From: Lingula anatina
Taxonomy: Eukaryota > Brachiopoda > Lingulata > Lingulida > Lingulidae
Assembly: GCF_001039355.2 (NCBI RefSeq)
Contig: NW_019775610.1
Location: 229,594 to 273,217 of the forward strand
Length of the DNA stretch: 43,624 nt
Direction: 5' to 3'
The translations under genes were made by a program, and so were the position numbers. A model generated the notes under the pieces. That model made no database searches and was not told the origin of the DNA. It saw nothing but the letters and a program-made list of their open reading frames with translations. This document shows positions 22,576 to 37,500 of this stretch, one piece after another; the stretch's first letter is position 1, and each line of letters opens with the position of its first letter.

Positions 22576-25500
22576 CTGAAAGTATCAAGTTAAGACATGA
22601 TCAGCGTATATTCAGTGGGAAACTGCAGTAAAGCATAGTAAAAGAGAGAAAGGGTGGGGAGGCATAAAGTGGGGAATAAAAAAAGTCATGTTAAAATGAA
22701 CAACATATTTAAGACCAGAAGTAAGTGGGACTTTAAGCAGTAAATACATGACCTCTTTGGATTACTCCTTTTATATATTTATATGTGTAAACAAGCAATG
22801 CATTGGGCCTCATTTACACATCTGGGCAATAAACTTTATTTTATGAAAATTTTACAGTCACTCTGATAAGAAGGACAGAGATGGTTAAACTTAAAATATA
22901 TTTTATAATGACAAAATAACATCAAGGATTTTTGAGGCATATACAAAAGATCAACATGTTTTTGTATTTCCACCTACTTTGTACAGAGGGTCCACTTTGA
23001 GGATGAAGCCATCCACTCCAGGCATGTTGACCAGTGATATATACTTGAGGTTCTCACTGGCCAGCTCAGCACCAAAATCTACATTATTGAATGACATCAC
23101 TGCAGCCTCTGGATTACCTCGGTCCTTGAAATTAAATGAATAAAATGAACTGTAATGTTAACTAAGTATGTATTGAATAAGTGATAAACTGTTGAAATTT
23201 TGATAACTGCTTAACTAAACTTACACATCTGTCTGTGACTATAACAATCACTGGGAAGAAACCTAGAAACTTTTTTCATGAGTATTAATTTCAGTGAACA
23301 CTATATAAATAATAATGAGATGATGTATTGGCATATTGTATTATTTCCTGATAACTTACCAGTATTAAAAATCTATACTTGAGATAAGGACTTGGTTGGA
23401 TGCACCCATACTGTGGTCCTTCATTGTAGATATCTCCCAGAGGGTCATATGTAGGGACATATCCATCTTTGCCTGGAGAACAACAATGAGTGTTTAAATG
23501 CACAAAAGTCAAATATATAGCTTATAGCTTTAAACTAGAGGTCAAGAAAGCAGAGCCACAAGCTTTTAAGTTAAACTTAAAAGTACTGTAATCACAGAGC
23601 CTATGATAACATATACATCATCTTGATCAAATATTTTGGAAAAGAATATCTTCTCATCAGAAGGAACTCACCTGTGCAGATATAAACCTTCTCTATTCTG
23701 AGTTCATATGCAGTGTCTAAGTCTTGTTCTGGGTTCCACAGCACACGCCCATAGATAGTCTGACCTGCAGTTCAATGTCACCAGGATTATATAAAGGTAA
23801 ATAGACAGCTAATGTTCTTTAAGCTGATAATGAATAGAATACAGGTTCATATACCATGACACGTCTCTAATGTGATACTACAGCAAGAGAGAAAAGCTGA
23901 CAACCAAACACTAAAAACATATTTAGGACCTAATGAGTCATGAATACCTGGATGTATGCCAGACATTCAACCTGTTGAACAATCCATATAAAAGAGCATA
24001 TTTTTTTATCAACTGACCATGCATTTTGACCACACAGATGCTCCAAAGAATTTTAACCTTACAGAACTATAGCTTGGAAACTATGGTGTGAGCAGTACAA
24101 AAATGTAATCATTTACCAAATAAACCATAATTCCCTTCAACTGAGACAAAGATACAAATTTGTTCATGTAACATAGATAAACTTAAAAATATTGATCACT
24201 TGACAAACGCTTTTGGGGAATGGTGAAGCTTACCTTTAGTAAAAGCTCCATTATAGTCCAGTTCATTCATATTGATTTCAGGTTGTTTGGGATCTAGAAG
24301 AAACATTTTCTCGTTGTTTGTCAACTGGAACTGTGTGTTGAGAGAATATGCAACTGGAACTGGTCGATTGGTCTGCTGGAAACTAATAGGGACCAAAAAC
24401 CTAAAAAGTAAAATAAATACCAACTGAATCTTGTATTTTATTTTACTTGTTATTTGTTGGAAAAATAAAAATAGAAAAAGAAAACACTCGCATGATATGG
24501 TAAAATACATCCAGTGTGGGCATGCAGTATTTAAAATGAACTGCACATTTCAAAACTCATTACTATGAGGCACTCATTTCAGATCTCATTTTATACAAAA
24601 GTTTATAAACAAACAAAGAAATAAATAGATAAATATATAAACATGTATAAAAAAAATCCAAGTATACTACATTTTTGTTACCTTTCTGGGTGGTGTGCTG
24701 TGCAGAGTACAGGCAAGTCTCTGGTGTGACTGTAGGACTGGGTAGACTTCACTGCACAGGGGAGGAGATCAATAGTGTACTCTCCAGAATAGTCCTGAGA
24801 AGAAAAGAATACCACAGGGCTAGGATAATAATTCTGAAATCAGCCAGTTATTTATTTAAGGGTTTCACGTCAAATGGTTAATTTTGCAGTGATAGTAATC
24901 TTATATATTAAGACACTTCACTACCTCTCCAGCTTTTACCAGTTTTAAAAAGTATGAGAAGAAGATAAGTATGAAAAGAAACAGAACATTCACGGACAGA
25001 AATTTTCTTTTTTTTTAAGAGCCTATATCTTTTATAATGCAAAAAAGAAGGCAATGCCAGTATACCTTGAGATTGTACTTGCTTGTTGCCCTCCACAGCT
25101 GGACAGGGGCATCAAAGGTCTGCTGGCTCCAGATTAGGGCCAAATCAAAGTCAATGGCTACATCATCTGGAGGCAAAACACGGCTCTTGAATCCTGGCAA
25201 AGTATGGTGTTCCAAAACATATTGACCTGGAAAAAAACAAACAAAAATCATGTAGCTGATAGTTATCTGTGACTCTGCTTGGGTTGTTTAAATTTATTTT
25301 CAGAAGATTCTGAGTGTAAAATGTTTACGTTTTTGAGTTTGGAGAGAAGTGTGCAAGCTTTAGGAAACATGAATTTCAAAATGGTATTGTATTTAAAAAT
25401 CAATTGACTGACAAACAAATCAAAAGGAAGAAATTTTGGTTGAAAAATAAAAGCAAAAATGCAACCTCAATCTGGATGTGCAGAAAATATTTTAATAAAG

Positions 25501-28500
25501 TGATCAAACATGTATTGAGTACATGAAAACTACCTCTAAATTTTGCCTGAGTCTTGAAATCCACTATTAATTTCCCATCTTCACCAATCACTATCTTGAG
25601 AACCTGTAGTCTGCCACTAAGTTGACCCTCAGTCTCCAAACCAGTCCTCCACAAAACAGTATTATAAAAGAAAGAAAACTCCATTTCTGTCCTATGCTCA
25701 AGAGAGCCCCAACCAGTGGGGGCCATTGTATAGATATAAGACACATACAAGGGTACACGTATAGTGAGGTAGGTTTGTGCTGCATCACGGACCATGAAAT
25801 CAGAGATAACCGCTCCGCCGCAAATATCCATCAACTCCGTCATATGATACCATGCATCAAACGTCCAGATGCAGCTTTTGAGATTCAAGTGTTTGTAAAA
25901 ATTGATAGCTTTTGGTTCACGTACCCTGAGATCAAACTGGTATGGCCTGTCAAAACCAGGCCCTATCAAAGTCTTGTGAATTGTCATCTGGTCCAAGAAG
26001 CCAGATTGAGTGAGAGAACTTCTTTCCTCACTAGTCAGCATGTTAGAACACACATGCTGTTGTCTATAGACTGGTTCTGTTAATAAAAACCTTAGATTAT
26101 GCAATGGGTATGTAGATATGAGAGGTAGCATCCCATCCTGATGAGGAATTTGAATAGATATATGTATGCGATTTGGATGGTCTTCATCAGAAGGGCTGAC
26201 ATATTTTAAGTTGGCAATGAAGGACTGTGCCTGCAGCCCCTGAGCAGTTCCTGTCGATATGGGACTATGACATATTCCATTGTTGGTTCCTATGACAACA
26301 ACCTCGCTCCGCAAAGGCACCCCCTTACTGCCAGTGTGGTCCACTGGCTGTGCCAGGCAACGTAAGCGGAACCCTGGACGGAAGTGTATGCTCTCCAGCA
26401 CACTGTGCTCCACGGAGGTGAACAACGTATTATCTGTGATGGCCTCAAATGGTGCCGTGGTGCCATCGAGGTCAACTGGCATGGCAACCTCCCAGCGATA
26501 ATGGACCGCGGACTGGTTAATTCCTGCTTGGTTACACATGGTACCTGTTATACTGTAGGTGGGATAGTGCAGGTCACAGGGCTGAGGAAATATACATTAT
26601 ATCTATATATTATATATAATATATTATATCTACACATATAATCTTGCTTGGCTAAAACTGGACAAGTCTATGCACTGTAAATATTTCTTTATATCATATA
26701 TCCCTTTCTTATTCTGTTTAGATGGTACAATTATTTTAAGCTAAAAATTTGTCTCTTGTTATGCAGTCATATCACACATCACAAAATAACCAGTAGTTAA
26801 GAAAGTTAACTCATATAGTATACTTACTGTCACACAGATAATAGGGTAACCAGGACTAGGGTTATTTTCTACTCCAACCTCTACATTGTCATAATCCAAA
26901 AGAGAGACCACCTGGCAAGCATAAATGTGAACCATCAACCTCTTTACTATTTACAATCAGTTTAGGACTAATTTACAATTTTCACACAAAATCAAACTTT
27001 TTTGTAACTTCCAACAGAGCAGAAGTATAACTTTAAACATTAATATTTAACATTTTTGCGAAGATGCCCAAGGATTCCCATAAGAACATTACCTAAGGAC
27101 AAAAACTATATTACTATCACCTTTCCTTTTAATCTTATAAATCAAGATATATTACCACAGGTGGTGCAGGTAATATGAGACTCCCAGACACTTCATGGTC
27201 CAATATGGTCACTGTTGCCATGGTGACCTTCCCAAATACAGCTTTAAATGGTTCCTCTGGACCAAGGACCACCATGAATGTCTCATGCCACTCGACATCT
27301 TCATTGTACAGCACTTCTATACTGAATTCAGCAGATGTCTCTCCTGAAATAATGTGAATCTTTATATTTAAAATCATGATTTTTATCACATTATCTTAAA
27401 ATACATTCCACAAGTTCATAGACATTATCAATTTTATAAGACACTAACCATGAGGCAAAAAAAAAAAAATGCATGGAAAAACCAAATCATACATCTTCAT
27501 TCTCAAAATTTGATGAAGTAATAAAAATTTTCTGTGACTACAAACCTGGCTTGAATTTCACCATTTTGCTTTTGGGATTATAGTCCATCCCTGACATGGC
27601 TGACCCATCCCTGGTACTGACCCTCACCCTGGACGTCCCATTGTTGTCACCAGTTCGGAGAATCTTGACCACAACTATGGCCGTCTTGTCTACGGAGTTA
27701 GGTTCATGGACACTATAAGCTGCAGACTCTATTTGAATGGTTGGAACTGAAACAAGCAAAATTCATTCCATCCTTTGGAAGAACAAAACTGGATATGTTT
27801 CCAATGGTAGAAATCATATTGTCTTTGTAAAAGAGGTTCCATTTAAGGGATTATGTTTTCAGAGCTAAGAAATGCCAAATGTACCAAATGCTTATTATTT
27901 CAATACCCTGTAATCAATGTATTATCAAACCACCAACTTTTCCTAGTGCTAAAGAATTATTATGAGACGTATAATTTGGAAGCTAAATTATTACGCAGTG
28001 GGGCCAAATGGGAACTGAGTCTCTTGTTGTGCAGCTACAAAGATAGGCTGGGGCTGATTTTCTACTGATATCTTACTAGTAAACTATGGTTTACCAAAGC
28101 CCTGATCCTTACCATCTGCCTTGTTAGTGATAGTGATAGTTGCAGTGTCCTTGTCCCCTACAGCTGCACCACACAGTTCAGTCCCTTCTGGATCCGTCAG
28201 CTTGACTTTAAAGATTTCATCTGGCTCATATTCTGTGTCATCAACTATCCCAATTCTACAATTCTTCATCTGAAAATTGTATTAAGATGTTCATATGTAG
28301 CACTTGGGAAAAAAACCAACAAATTGTGCATTACAAGAAACCCTTTCACACCTTTATCTCAGAACTTTTTATAATATACACCAAGACATAAATTGAATGT
28401 GTATATCTTACAAAGCAACATTCCCCCCCCCCCCCAAAAAAAAAAAAACCAAATCAATATCCTCACCACTTTTTTAATCATTTTCAATAATCAAATTTGA

Positions 28501-31500
28501 AGTCATGTCTATTTAAATAAATATGTAATACAGATGGTCCTTGATATGCACCTGCTCTCCAGGAAAAAATGTGATCCTAGAATCTTGCGTCTTCGTTCTT
28601 TCGTGGAAGTCCATCATGACATGGGCAGTTTTCTGCCTTGTGAAGCAGATGACAGAGGAAGAGTAGCTCAAGTCCCCAGTCCTGATGACAGGAATGTCAA
28701 GGAACTTTTCCTCTTCATCTATGACATAGGACAGCTTCTCAAACTGCATTGTTGGAACTGTTTAAGAAATTAATAATGTTCCACTTAAATGAAGATATAA
28801 ACTTGTCTTGGAGAAGCACTTTATCAAACCAATGTTTCATATACTTTGCAAGAAAGAAGCTATACAAGTCAAAAGATTTTCTTGAATTTTGGTTATAGAA
28901 TTTTATATAAATAACAAAAATCAAATCAATTCAAAAATCAAATTTATAACAAACACAATTTTGCATTAAATGTAGTTAGAAGTAGTCTCATAATTTTTCA
29001 TTTTTGGAAAGAATAAAATATTGATGGAATGTAATACTAACTATCTAGATCTGTATCATTAATAGTGATCAGAGCACTGATTGGTTCAGTCAGACTGCTG
29101 CCCATTGCAGAACTCAGGAACACAATAAAAGTTTCATTTCCCTCTACCCTGGGATCTGCATTATCATCTAATATTGTCAGCTTGCAAACCTGTAAAGCAT
29201 TTTATTATAAATGAAGAATAACATGGAAAAGCGATTATAATATATGCTTGTCAAAATGCGAAGAATGTTGTTCACTTAACAAGACAACTAAATCACCAGT
29301 TAACAAAACAATCAAAAACTCAATTTAAATCATCTCAAAGGTCATTATAAAATTTTCATTAAAAACCCTCTTATTAAAACTTAAAGATGTATGCCACTAT
29401 TAGCCAAGAACTTTAGGTAAAATGCACAGATAAACTACAAATATAAAACAACCAGTTGCACAAAATGTATAAAATAAGCAAAAGGTCATTCCTACCTGTA
29501 CATTCTGTCCAGGACCAAATGTTATCTGATTGGATGTTGGGACGTAGTCCTGTCCAGGTGAAGCAGACGGTGGGTTCACCATTTTTGTAGCACACCACAC
29601 CATGGAACTATGGGATAAGTCTGAACCATCACGAATCACTGGAATCTCAACAATACCTGCATCTTCATCAAACCAAGCACTCTCATGAGCGAATGAGATC
29701 AGAGATTCTGAAAACATAAAAAAAATCCTACATGAAAACAATGCTATATTTTGCACATTTTCACATAAATATTGTACACAATTTTCAAAAGATGTGTCAA
29801 ATGTCAGAATGCACTTCACTTAATTTAGAGTGCAGAACATCTTAAAAGACCAAGAAACCAGACCCAAATATTTAGAAACTCGTATGTTAAATCATAATAT
29901 AATAGTCTTGCATTTTGCCCAACTCAATATTGCAACTTACCATCGTTTGGTCCATCAATAATAACAATAGCTTTAGATATGGGTCCAACTTTTGTCATCA
30001 TGGATGGGTCAGACAGAACTATCTCAAACTGTTCCAAAGTTTCATAATTACTGTCATCAATTATCTGAAAATAAAATCCGCAAAAAAATGTGAACATTAG
30101 AAATGGCTCAACATTCCATATAAATCTTATATAAATTCAATCTCTTTTTTCAGTTCTCATTAAAAAGTTGAAAAGGAATAGGAAGAGGGAGTACAAGAAA
30201 AATTTGAAAATCTAATTGTTTTCAACTGAGGCACTCACTTGAACATCACAGGAGGCTTCAGTCTCTCCAGCAGAGAAGACGACCCGGTTTGCATCCGTCT
30301 GCTGTCTGGTTTTGAAATCGGCACCAGACTCCAGTCTGCTGCCATCACTCCCTATAGCAGTCATAGACAGGGTGGAACAGACCACTGAGGAACTACTGCT
30401 CAGGTCACCTGTAATCAGCCATATAAACCTTCTCACTTTCTCATTTCTCACAGTATTTGAATTATTTAAAAATAAATAGTTTAAAAACCATAAAAATAAT
30501 ATAAAGAAAAGGGGCAACCATTACTGAAAGAGAATTAATAAACTTTCAATATATTTGAAGGACATGCAAGTCACTTAAAAATAATCACTGCAATCATATT
30601 AATTGAAACTTATTTATCAAACACCTACCTGATCTTGTGAGAGTGGCATACAAAAAGCCATCACTCTCATTTACATGGTACAGGCCTTTCTCAAACTGGA
30701 CCACAGGCTCTGAATAAGCCAAAACAACACTTGTTCAAATAACAAAAATGGCAACATTAATATTATGCACAAAATAATTAGATTGTATCAAACAGAAACA
30801 GTAAAGAGACGATACATGTGAAAAGTATTATCATCAGTGCTGCTACATATGTAAAGAGGTGTTTTCACACTGGTTTGATATTGTATTAGATTGATAATCA
30901 AAAATTGAAAGTACATTGTACTAATTAAAATCTAAACCAATCAAGGTTTAATCCTAAGAAGTTAACTTCTTCATCAAATAGCCCTTACCATCTTCCAAAT
31001 CGTAAATGGTTACGGAAGCTTTTGTTGGGGTTCCTAACAAGGCATAAGCAGGTTGACTGAGTTCAACATAAAAAGTCTCTGGCCCCTCAAATATGGAGTC
31101 ATCATTAATGACAATGGTACATGTTTTGGTGTCTTGCCATTCATCAAACTGAACCTGGAAACAAATACTCATTATCTTTAAAACTAAACACCAGGAATGT
31201 CTCTTTTATATATAATACCTTAAGTAAACAGAAACAAGTGATATTACAAGTAGTTATATATATGTCCTGGATATAAATGTAAGATTTATGTAATCTTCAT
31301 CAAATTCTAAATCTGAAAAATATTCTGTAAACATTTCTTTGTTCAGGACTTCTATCAAACAAGACTTTAATTAATCAAAGCTGTCTATAAACCACTGTTT
31401 TCAATTATAAAACAGCATTGCTTCCAAGAAGTAACAAAATATTTGCACCTCAAAAATAAGGTTGTTTATTTTTTACCTGGCCCATGAATGCCTCATAATC

Positions 31501-34500
31501 ATTCATCCCTGGTCTCACTATCCCAGTGGCTGATGATGCAGACACTGCACTTCCTGGGATGGCTTTACATTGCACTATGGAGTACTGGAATATCAAGGGA
31601 TAAATATATGAACTTTAAAAAACACAAACATGCTGGTATTTCTTAGAAAATATGACGGCTGAAGAGAAAAGGCATGATATGAAAACACAAATATTCATCT
31701 TATGACAGATAAAATATCATGACACCCCAGTGATGATATTATGACTGCAAGTGCTATGCTGAGAAATGTAATAAGTATTCAGTTATACTTTATTTTAAAG
31801 AAAAACAAATATCAAGGGCCTTGTCTGTTTAGCTCAATTTCAAAACCTCAACAAGTTAATCATTTTATCGCAGTGCACAAAGTTCATTCTCATTACCTGT
31901 TTGAGGTTTCCAATCCTTTTGACTGGCACACGTATGACCCCTGAACTTTCTGTTATATTCATGCCTGGCAATTCAAAGTTGATATATGACCACCTGATGT
32001 GAAAAACCTGCTCCTTCACGATGTTTGGCTTGCTGTCCATCAGGTCAAAGGTGAACTTGTCTTTCGTTTCATTGGTGCTTGTAAACAAGACATACCGTAT
32101 AACCCCATTGTTAATGTCCTCTGAAATAAACAAAGAGAGAAAATTTATGAGATTATCTTTTATTTGCATTTAACAAGAGAACATTTGAAAGACAGGAAAA
32201 GTATACCAGAAATGAATCTCATGAAACATTTGTTATCAATCAAAAGCTTCAAGAAAAAAAAGAAAAGAAAATTTTCCCTTCCTCATTTTAAAGACCACAA
32301 GAAAAGATAACACCATAAAGATAAAACAACTTTAAACACTGCATCCTGGTCAATAGTTGTAACTCATACCTTGAGAAAACAAAGAAATGGGTACATCTGG
32401 GTTGGCAGAGTTCTCTATCCTTCCATACTGTGGTGGCTCTTTTATCTGGTAGATCAAAGCTTTATCCTGGGTGTCCAGGTCTGCTGCTTTAAGCTCCTTG
32501 GATGTTATGGCATTCATGGCCTAAATTTGATGATGTGGATTCTTAATAGCTTTGTTGAACTGAACAATGACACACCACTATATGGGTTAATGAGCAAATT
32601 AAGTCTCAAGGGATAAAGTAACTTTTCTTGCAATGAGAAAAAAAATGTTAGTTATCACGTGTTAGGACCAATACACCAACAGTGGCCCTGTAATGCATTA
32701 ATTACCACACATACCACGTCATCAGACAGGGTACCCAAGATAACAGCACACATATTCTTACCTTGCCATTTACATATTCCAGGTAATGTAAGCCCAGGTT
32801 TGTGGTTATAATAGGACTGCCATCATCCACTGGACTCACAGCTATCTCAAACAACTGAAGAGATAGTGAATAACATATTACCCTTTCTTTTTTCTCATTT
32901 TTATATGAACTTTAAGTTTATACATGATAATTCCTTTCATGCGTTAACATGTGGAATAAGAAAACATAGGAAACGACATCAACAAAATATTAAACCTCAC
33001 ATTCACTAAGCCAAAAGAAAAACACTTAAAAGTTACAATGGTAAAAAGATTAATTCAAATATTAAGGATACAAATGATTCTCCTGCAAATGAATAAGATG
33101 AATAAGAATGAATAAGTCCAGCATAACTCACCAGTGGTCTTGACAAGGGCACACCTTCAGGTTGGTCTTGTTGCATCATATAGAGATGATTGGTGCCATC
33201 ACTTGTAGTGAAAGTAAAGCTGTCAAGGAGTGTCTCACTGCCATCATGCTGGTAACTAACACGGTTTTCGTAGATATCAGCCATACTAAATCTTGTTGCT
33301 TGTGTCTGCTGGCCGTTGTACAGCAGGTCTAATGAACCGTGGCGTGGATGCTGAATGACTGTGAAGAATACGTGGTCCTCCTACACGCACAGATGTTATA
33401 AGTGTCAGAATCAACATTATCAAAGTTATGCACAAGAATTTTGTAAAAAGATTTAAGCAAGTAAGACATAATGCCAATTTGACAGAGGAAGGAAGAGAGG
33501 CAATTAATGACAATATGGAACTTATAACATATTATCTAAGTTCAATGATAATAATTATAATAATTAAGACTAAAATACAGTTAATATTTTGCATAAAATA
33601 TGCAAGTATGGTAGCAATCTTTTCGATGAGGAAATTGGTGAATTTTATAGATACTGTATTTTTTAGTTATCATTTCTGAAAATCAGATCATTCGTGTTGA
33701 GTAGTAGCAACAACATTCAAAAGGAGATCACTTTATAGTTATTTTTTGTGTAGGAAAGCACCACAAATGTTATACAGAAATATAACTTTTGCAATTATAA
33801 AATTATGTATCTGAAAGTTTGATAATATTTGCCCATTGAAAAGATTAAGTAATTCCCATATATTGAAAAATGTATTACTGACCTTAGTGTCTTTGTCCAC
33901 TGCCTTCAGGTCAAACTCTGTGATGACCTTCCTGACCCCTTCCTGGACCTTAAGTCCATGGACGCTTACCACTGGCAGAGAGTCATCAACAGGGGTAATG
34001 GTCAGGTAGAAGGTTTGTGTCACCTAGAAATAATAAATCAGGAAACAAATTACAAAATATTGATATCTGGTACTGTATATCACTTACTGCAAATAATAGA
34101 TCGAAAAGTAAGGTGATCAAAGGTCTATAGAATTTCAACAGATGTAAAAAAATTCCCCTTAAACTGATTATATATATACTGTATAGGTTTTTCTTTCCTG
34201 CACTTTGCAAATCTAAATACATAAAATTACTAATTGCTGAATATCAAAAAATTCTTTTTCAGCTTCACATAAAAATTGGCAGGAAAATAATTTGATGAAA
34301 CCAACTGTGTCTTTTTAACCATTCTTACATCATTTGTCCCATCAGTGACAGAGAATGTAAAGCTATCCATATAGGTTTCTTCGCTGCTGGTATGTACATA
34401 TTGTACCTGACCTGCTGCTAGATCTGACTGGCGAAACTGACTCACTGGCATTCCTGGAACATACACAGATCAATGTAAGTGTGTTGTCTAATATGCTGAA

Positions 34501-37500
34501 CTTACACCACATCAGTATTGGTCTTGTATCATTCCCAGTACAAATACTACAAATGCTGATTTTCAAACATACACCCCAAATGTGTTGGTCAAAATTGAAT
34601 TCACTGTGTAGTGTAATTCAACTAGGCATCATTTCAAAACCAAGTCCATAAAAGTTTATGTGGAAGCCAAAAATGGTAAATCTGAATTGCAGCAATCCTC
34701 TTTTATTGACAAATTGGTAGTGTCCTAGGTCACTTGCCCCTGGCTCCTACTAAGGCAATATGTCCTAGCTGTGGTGGAGTGAGGACAGAAAACAGGAGGT
34801 TTGCTGGCTCAGAATCTGTGTCTGTGGCTGACAAGAACTGTGTGGTGATCTTAGCAGCTCCACCTTCTTTTACACTGAACTCCTTGTTGGCTGTCACCTG
34901 GGGAGGAATCCTATCCTCTGGGGAAGGAAAAGAGTGGAAAATGTTAGAATGAGTATTAAGCCAAATACGACTAACATGCATGTCTGTCATTGTATAATAT
35001 TGCTATGTATAGAACTAATTTTTAAGACTGATTGAATTTACCGAGTTAAATATGAAATGAAACGTGGTGATAAATATCCAATGCAGGAGAGTGCTTGGTG
35101 TTTGACTTCTTTAACTTCTGGATCATCACTTAATGCTACTTTATGTACTGATAGTACACGTAATATTAGCCCTTACCTAAAACAGTTATGACAAAACTTT
35201 GATCAATCAACACATTATCCTCTGGGTCTGATAGTCTGAATTTAAACAGAGTTGGACCTGCTGGTTCACTGACATCATGTACGTACTGGATATGACCTGC
35301 AAAAGAGAAATTCTAACCATTAAAATATATCATCATATATATTTATAGTATTAAATGCAATATGTCCATATATTGCACACTAAGAAATATGAATTAGGCA
35401 TTAACAGAAACTACACAACTAAATCCTTTTTGTTGCATTTTTGTCATTTCTCTTAATCTGTGCGTTTTTTTAATGCTCACACTTATCTATAAGCTTTGTC
35501 ATTCTAACATTGGTGACCCAATAAATAAAATCAATATAAAGCACATAAATATTTATCCCATTCTTACCTTCATCAATATCCGACTGTGTAAAGCTGCTTT
35601 GGTGGCCATCTTTAGTAATTTCTGCTATCAGCTGGCCTTTAACTAACTTCAGTTTGCCTGATGACAGATCTTCAGTGATTGTATAAATGATCTGGCTGTC
35701 CTCAGAATCTACATCACTTGCTTTCAACAGGTTATTTCCAATCACTGTGATAGAGCCTAAATAGAACAAAACAATTTCTACATAACATAGGTCACTAATC
35801 ACCTATTGTAAATCATTAGTGATGATGTTTGTGGATAGTGATAACAGCTTTGTTCATTATGATTCATAGCTATAGGCAACAGTTTCATGAACTGGCACCA
35901 GGATAAGTGTCTGAAAACGGCTTTCTACGACCAAGGTGGCGAATGGAAGAGATTCATTTTACTTTATAACGTGCTCGATACATCGGGTCTGAAGTGGGTT
36001 TAACATAATATCTCCCTTAAAAACACTATCATCTCCTCACCTGCTGACACCTGGAGCCCTCTATTGACCACTACACGGGGAGTTTCATCATTCACAAGAC
36101 CAATGACAACCTTCATGGTTTTCCTGTCTGTGAATTTTCCATCTGTTAACTGCAGAGTGAATTCATCTCCATCCACTTCTCCCCCTTCATGTGTGTATCC
36201 TATCAGCTCATTGAGGATGTCCTATTGAAATAGATACATTACATAAAAACCTCATGTGCTATCCCACAGTAACTTGTTAATGGTGCATAAAAAGGCAAAG
36301 AATGAATAAATTAAAGCAAAGTAACACTGAAATCAGCTCTAAGCTGCATGAAATACATTGATGGTATTATAAAAGAATATCTTTAGGGTGACTTTATTCA
36401 CAATTTTTGCTAAATAATTATGTCAGTAACATCCAATGACTGAATATCTATTAAAATATTCATCGAAAATTAAATGTTATACTTATATTGACCTCATAAG
36501 TGAATGTGGCTCCTTGCTGTAATTCTTTCCCAGAGAATATCATATCCTGCATGTACTCCTTTCTTCTAAGTTTGCCTGCAGATATTGGAGAGACATTGAT
36601 TAAATATTATACAAATTAAAATAAGTAAAAAAAAATTCACAGGAAACATCATTCCATGCCTAAATTACATCATATCTTTAATATTACTCCCATTCAATTC
36701 AACAGTTAATGCATTCTTCAAGTCATGAAATATATGCACTTTAAACATAACCAAAATATGCTCTCTTTATCATGGCAAATACAAGACAAGTCTTCTCACT
36801 ACAAAATATTATCTCTTTACCATGCTGTGGCAGTGCTTCCACTGTGAACAACAATTCCTCAGGCACGCTGTCAAAGTCAATGACATACATGGTAGCATTG
36901 GTCATTACCACGCCACGACCTTCTTGACAATGTAACTGCTCTGTCACCATCACTGGGGCCTCATCATTGGTCAACTGGAACAGGGAAGGCAAATAGTTAC
37001 CAAACATATCAGATTAAAAGAGTGATATATGTCATATGGATATGTTATCACTTACCAGTACAGATATGTTATCATGTACCAGTATGGATATGTTATTTTT
37101 AACCAGTATGGATATATTATCACTTATCAGTATGGATATATTATCAATAACCAATATTGTTTTTTTTTTTCATTTACCAGAATGGATATGTTATCACTTA
37201 GCAAATGGATATGCTACCACTTATCAAGTGGATATGTTATCACTTACCAGTATGGATATATTAAACCTCTGAGAAGGAGAATCATTGGTGCCATCAGTGA
37301 CATGGAACAAAAAGCCATCTGCCACTGGTTCTTTATTCTTGTGGTCAGTCTGGACATAGTATACCCCACCATCCAGTAGGTCCTGCAGGGGGAAGGTAGT
37401 GACCACTGATGGCCTCCCTGGCTCTGAACCTAGTCCTGTAATGAAAGAAAATACCATGCTGCCAGAATGCTGATAATTAGTTAATTAGTTACAGATATAC

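Noticed and set aside
25622-26641. Plus-strand ORFs of 153, 73 and 85 codons
   Set aside because: Antisense to the 1048-nt exon of the FREM2-like gene, with no independent features.
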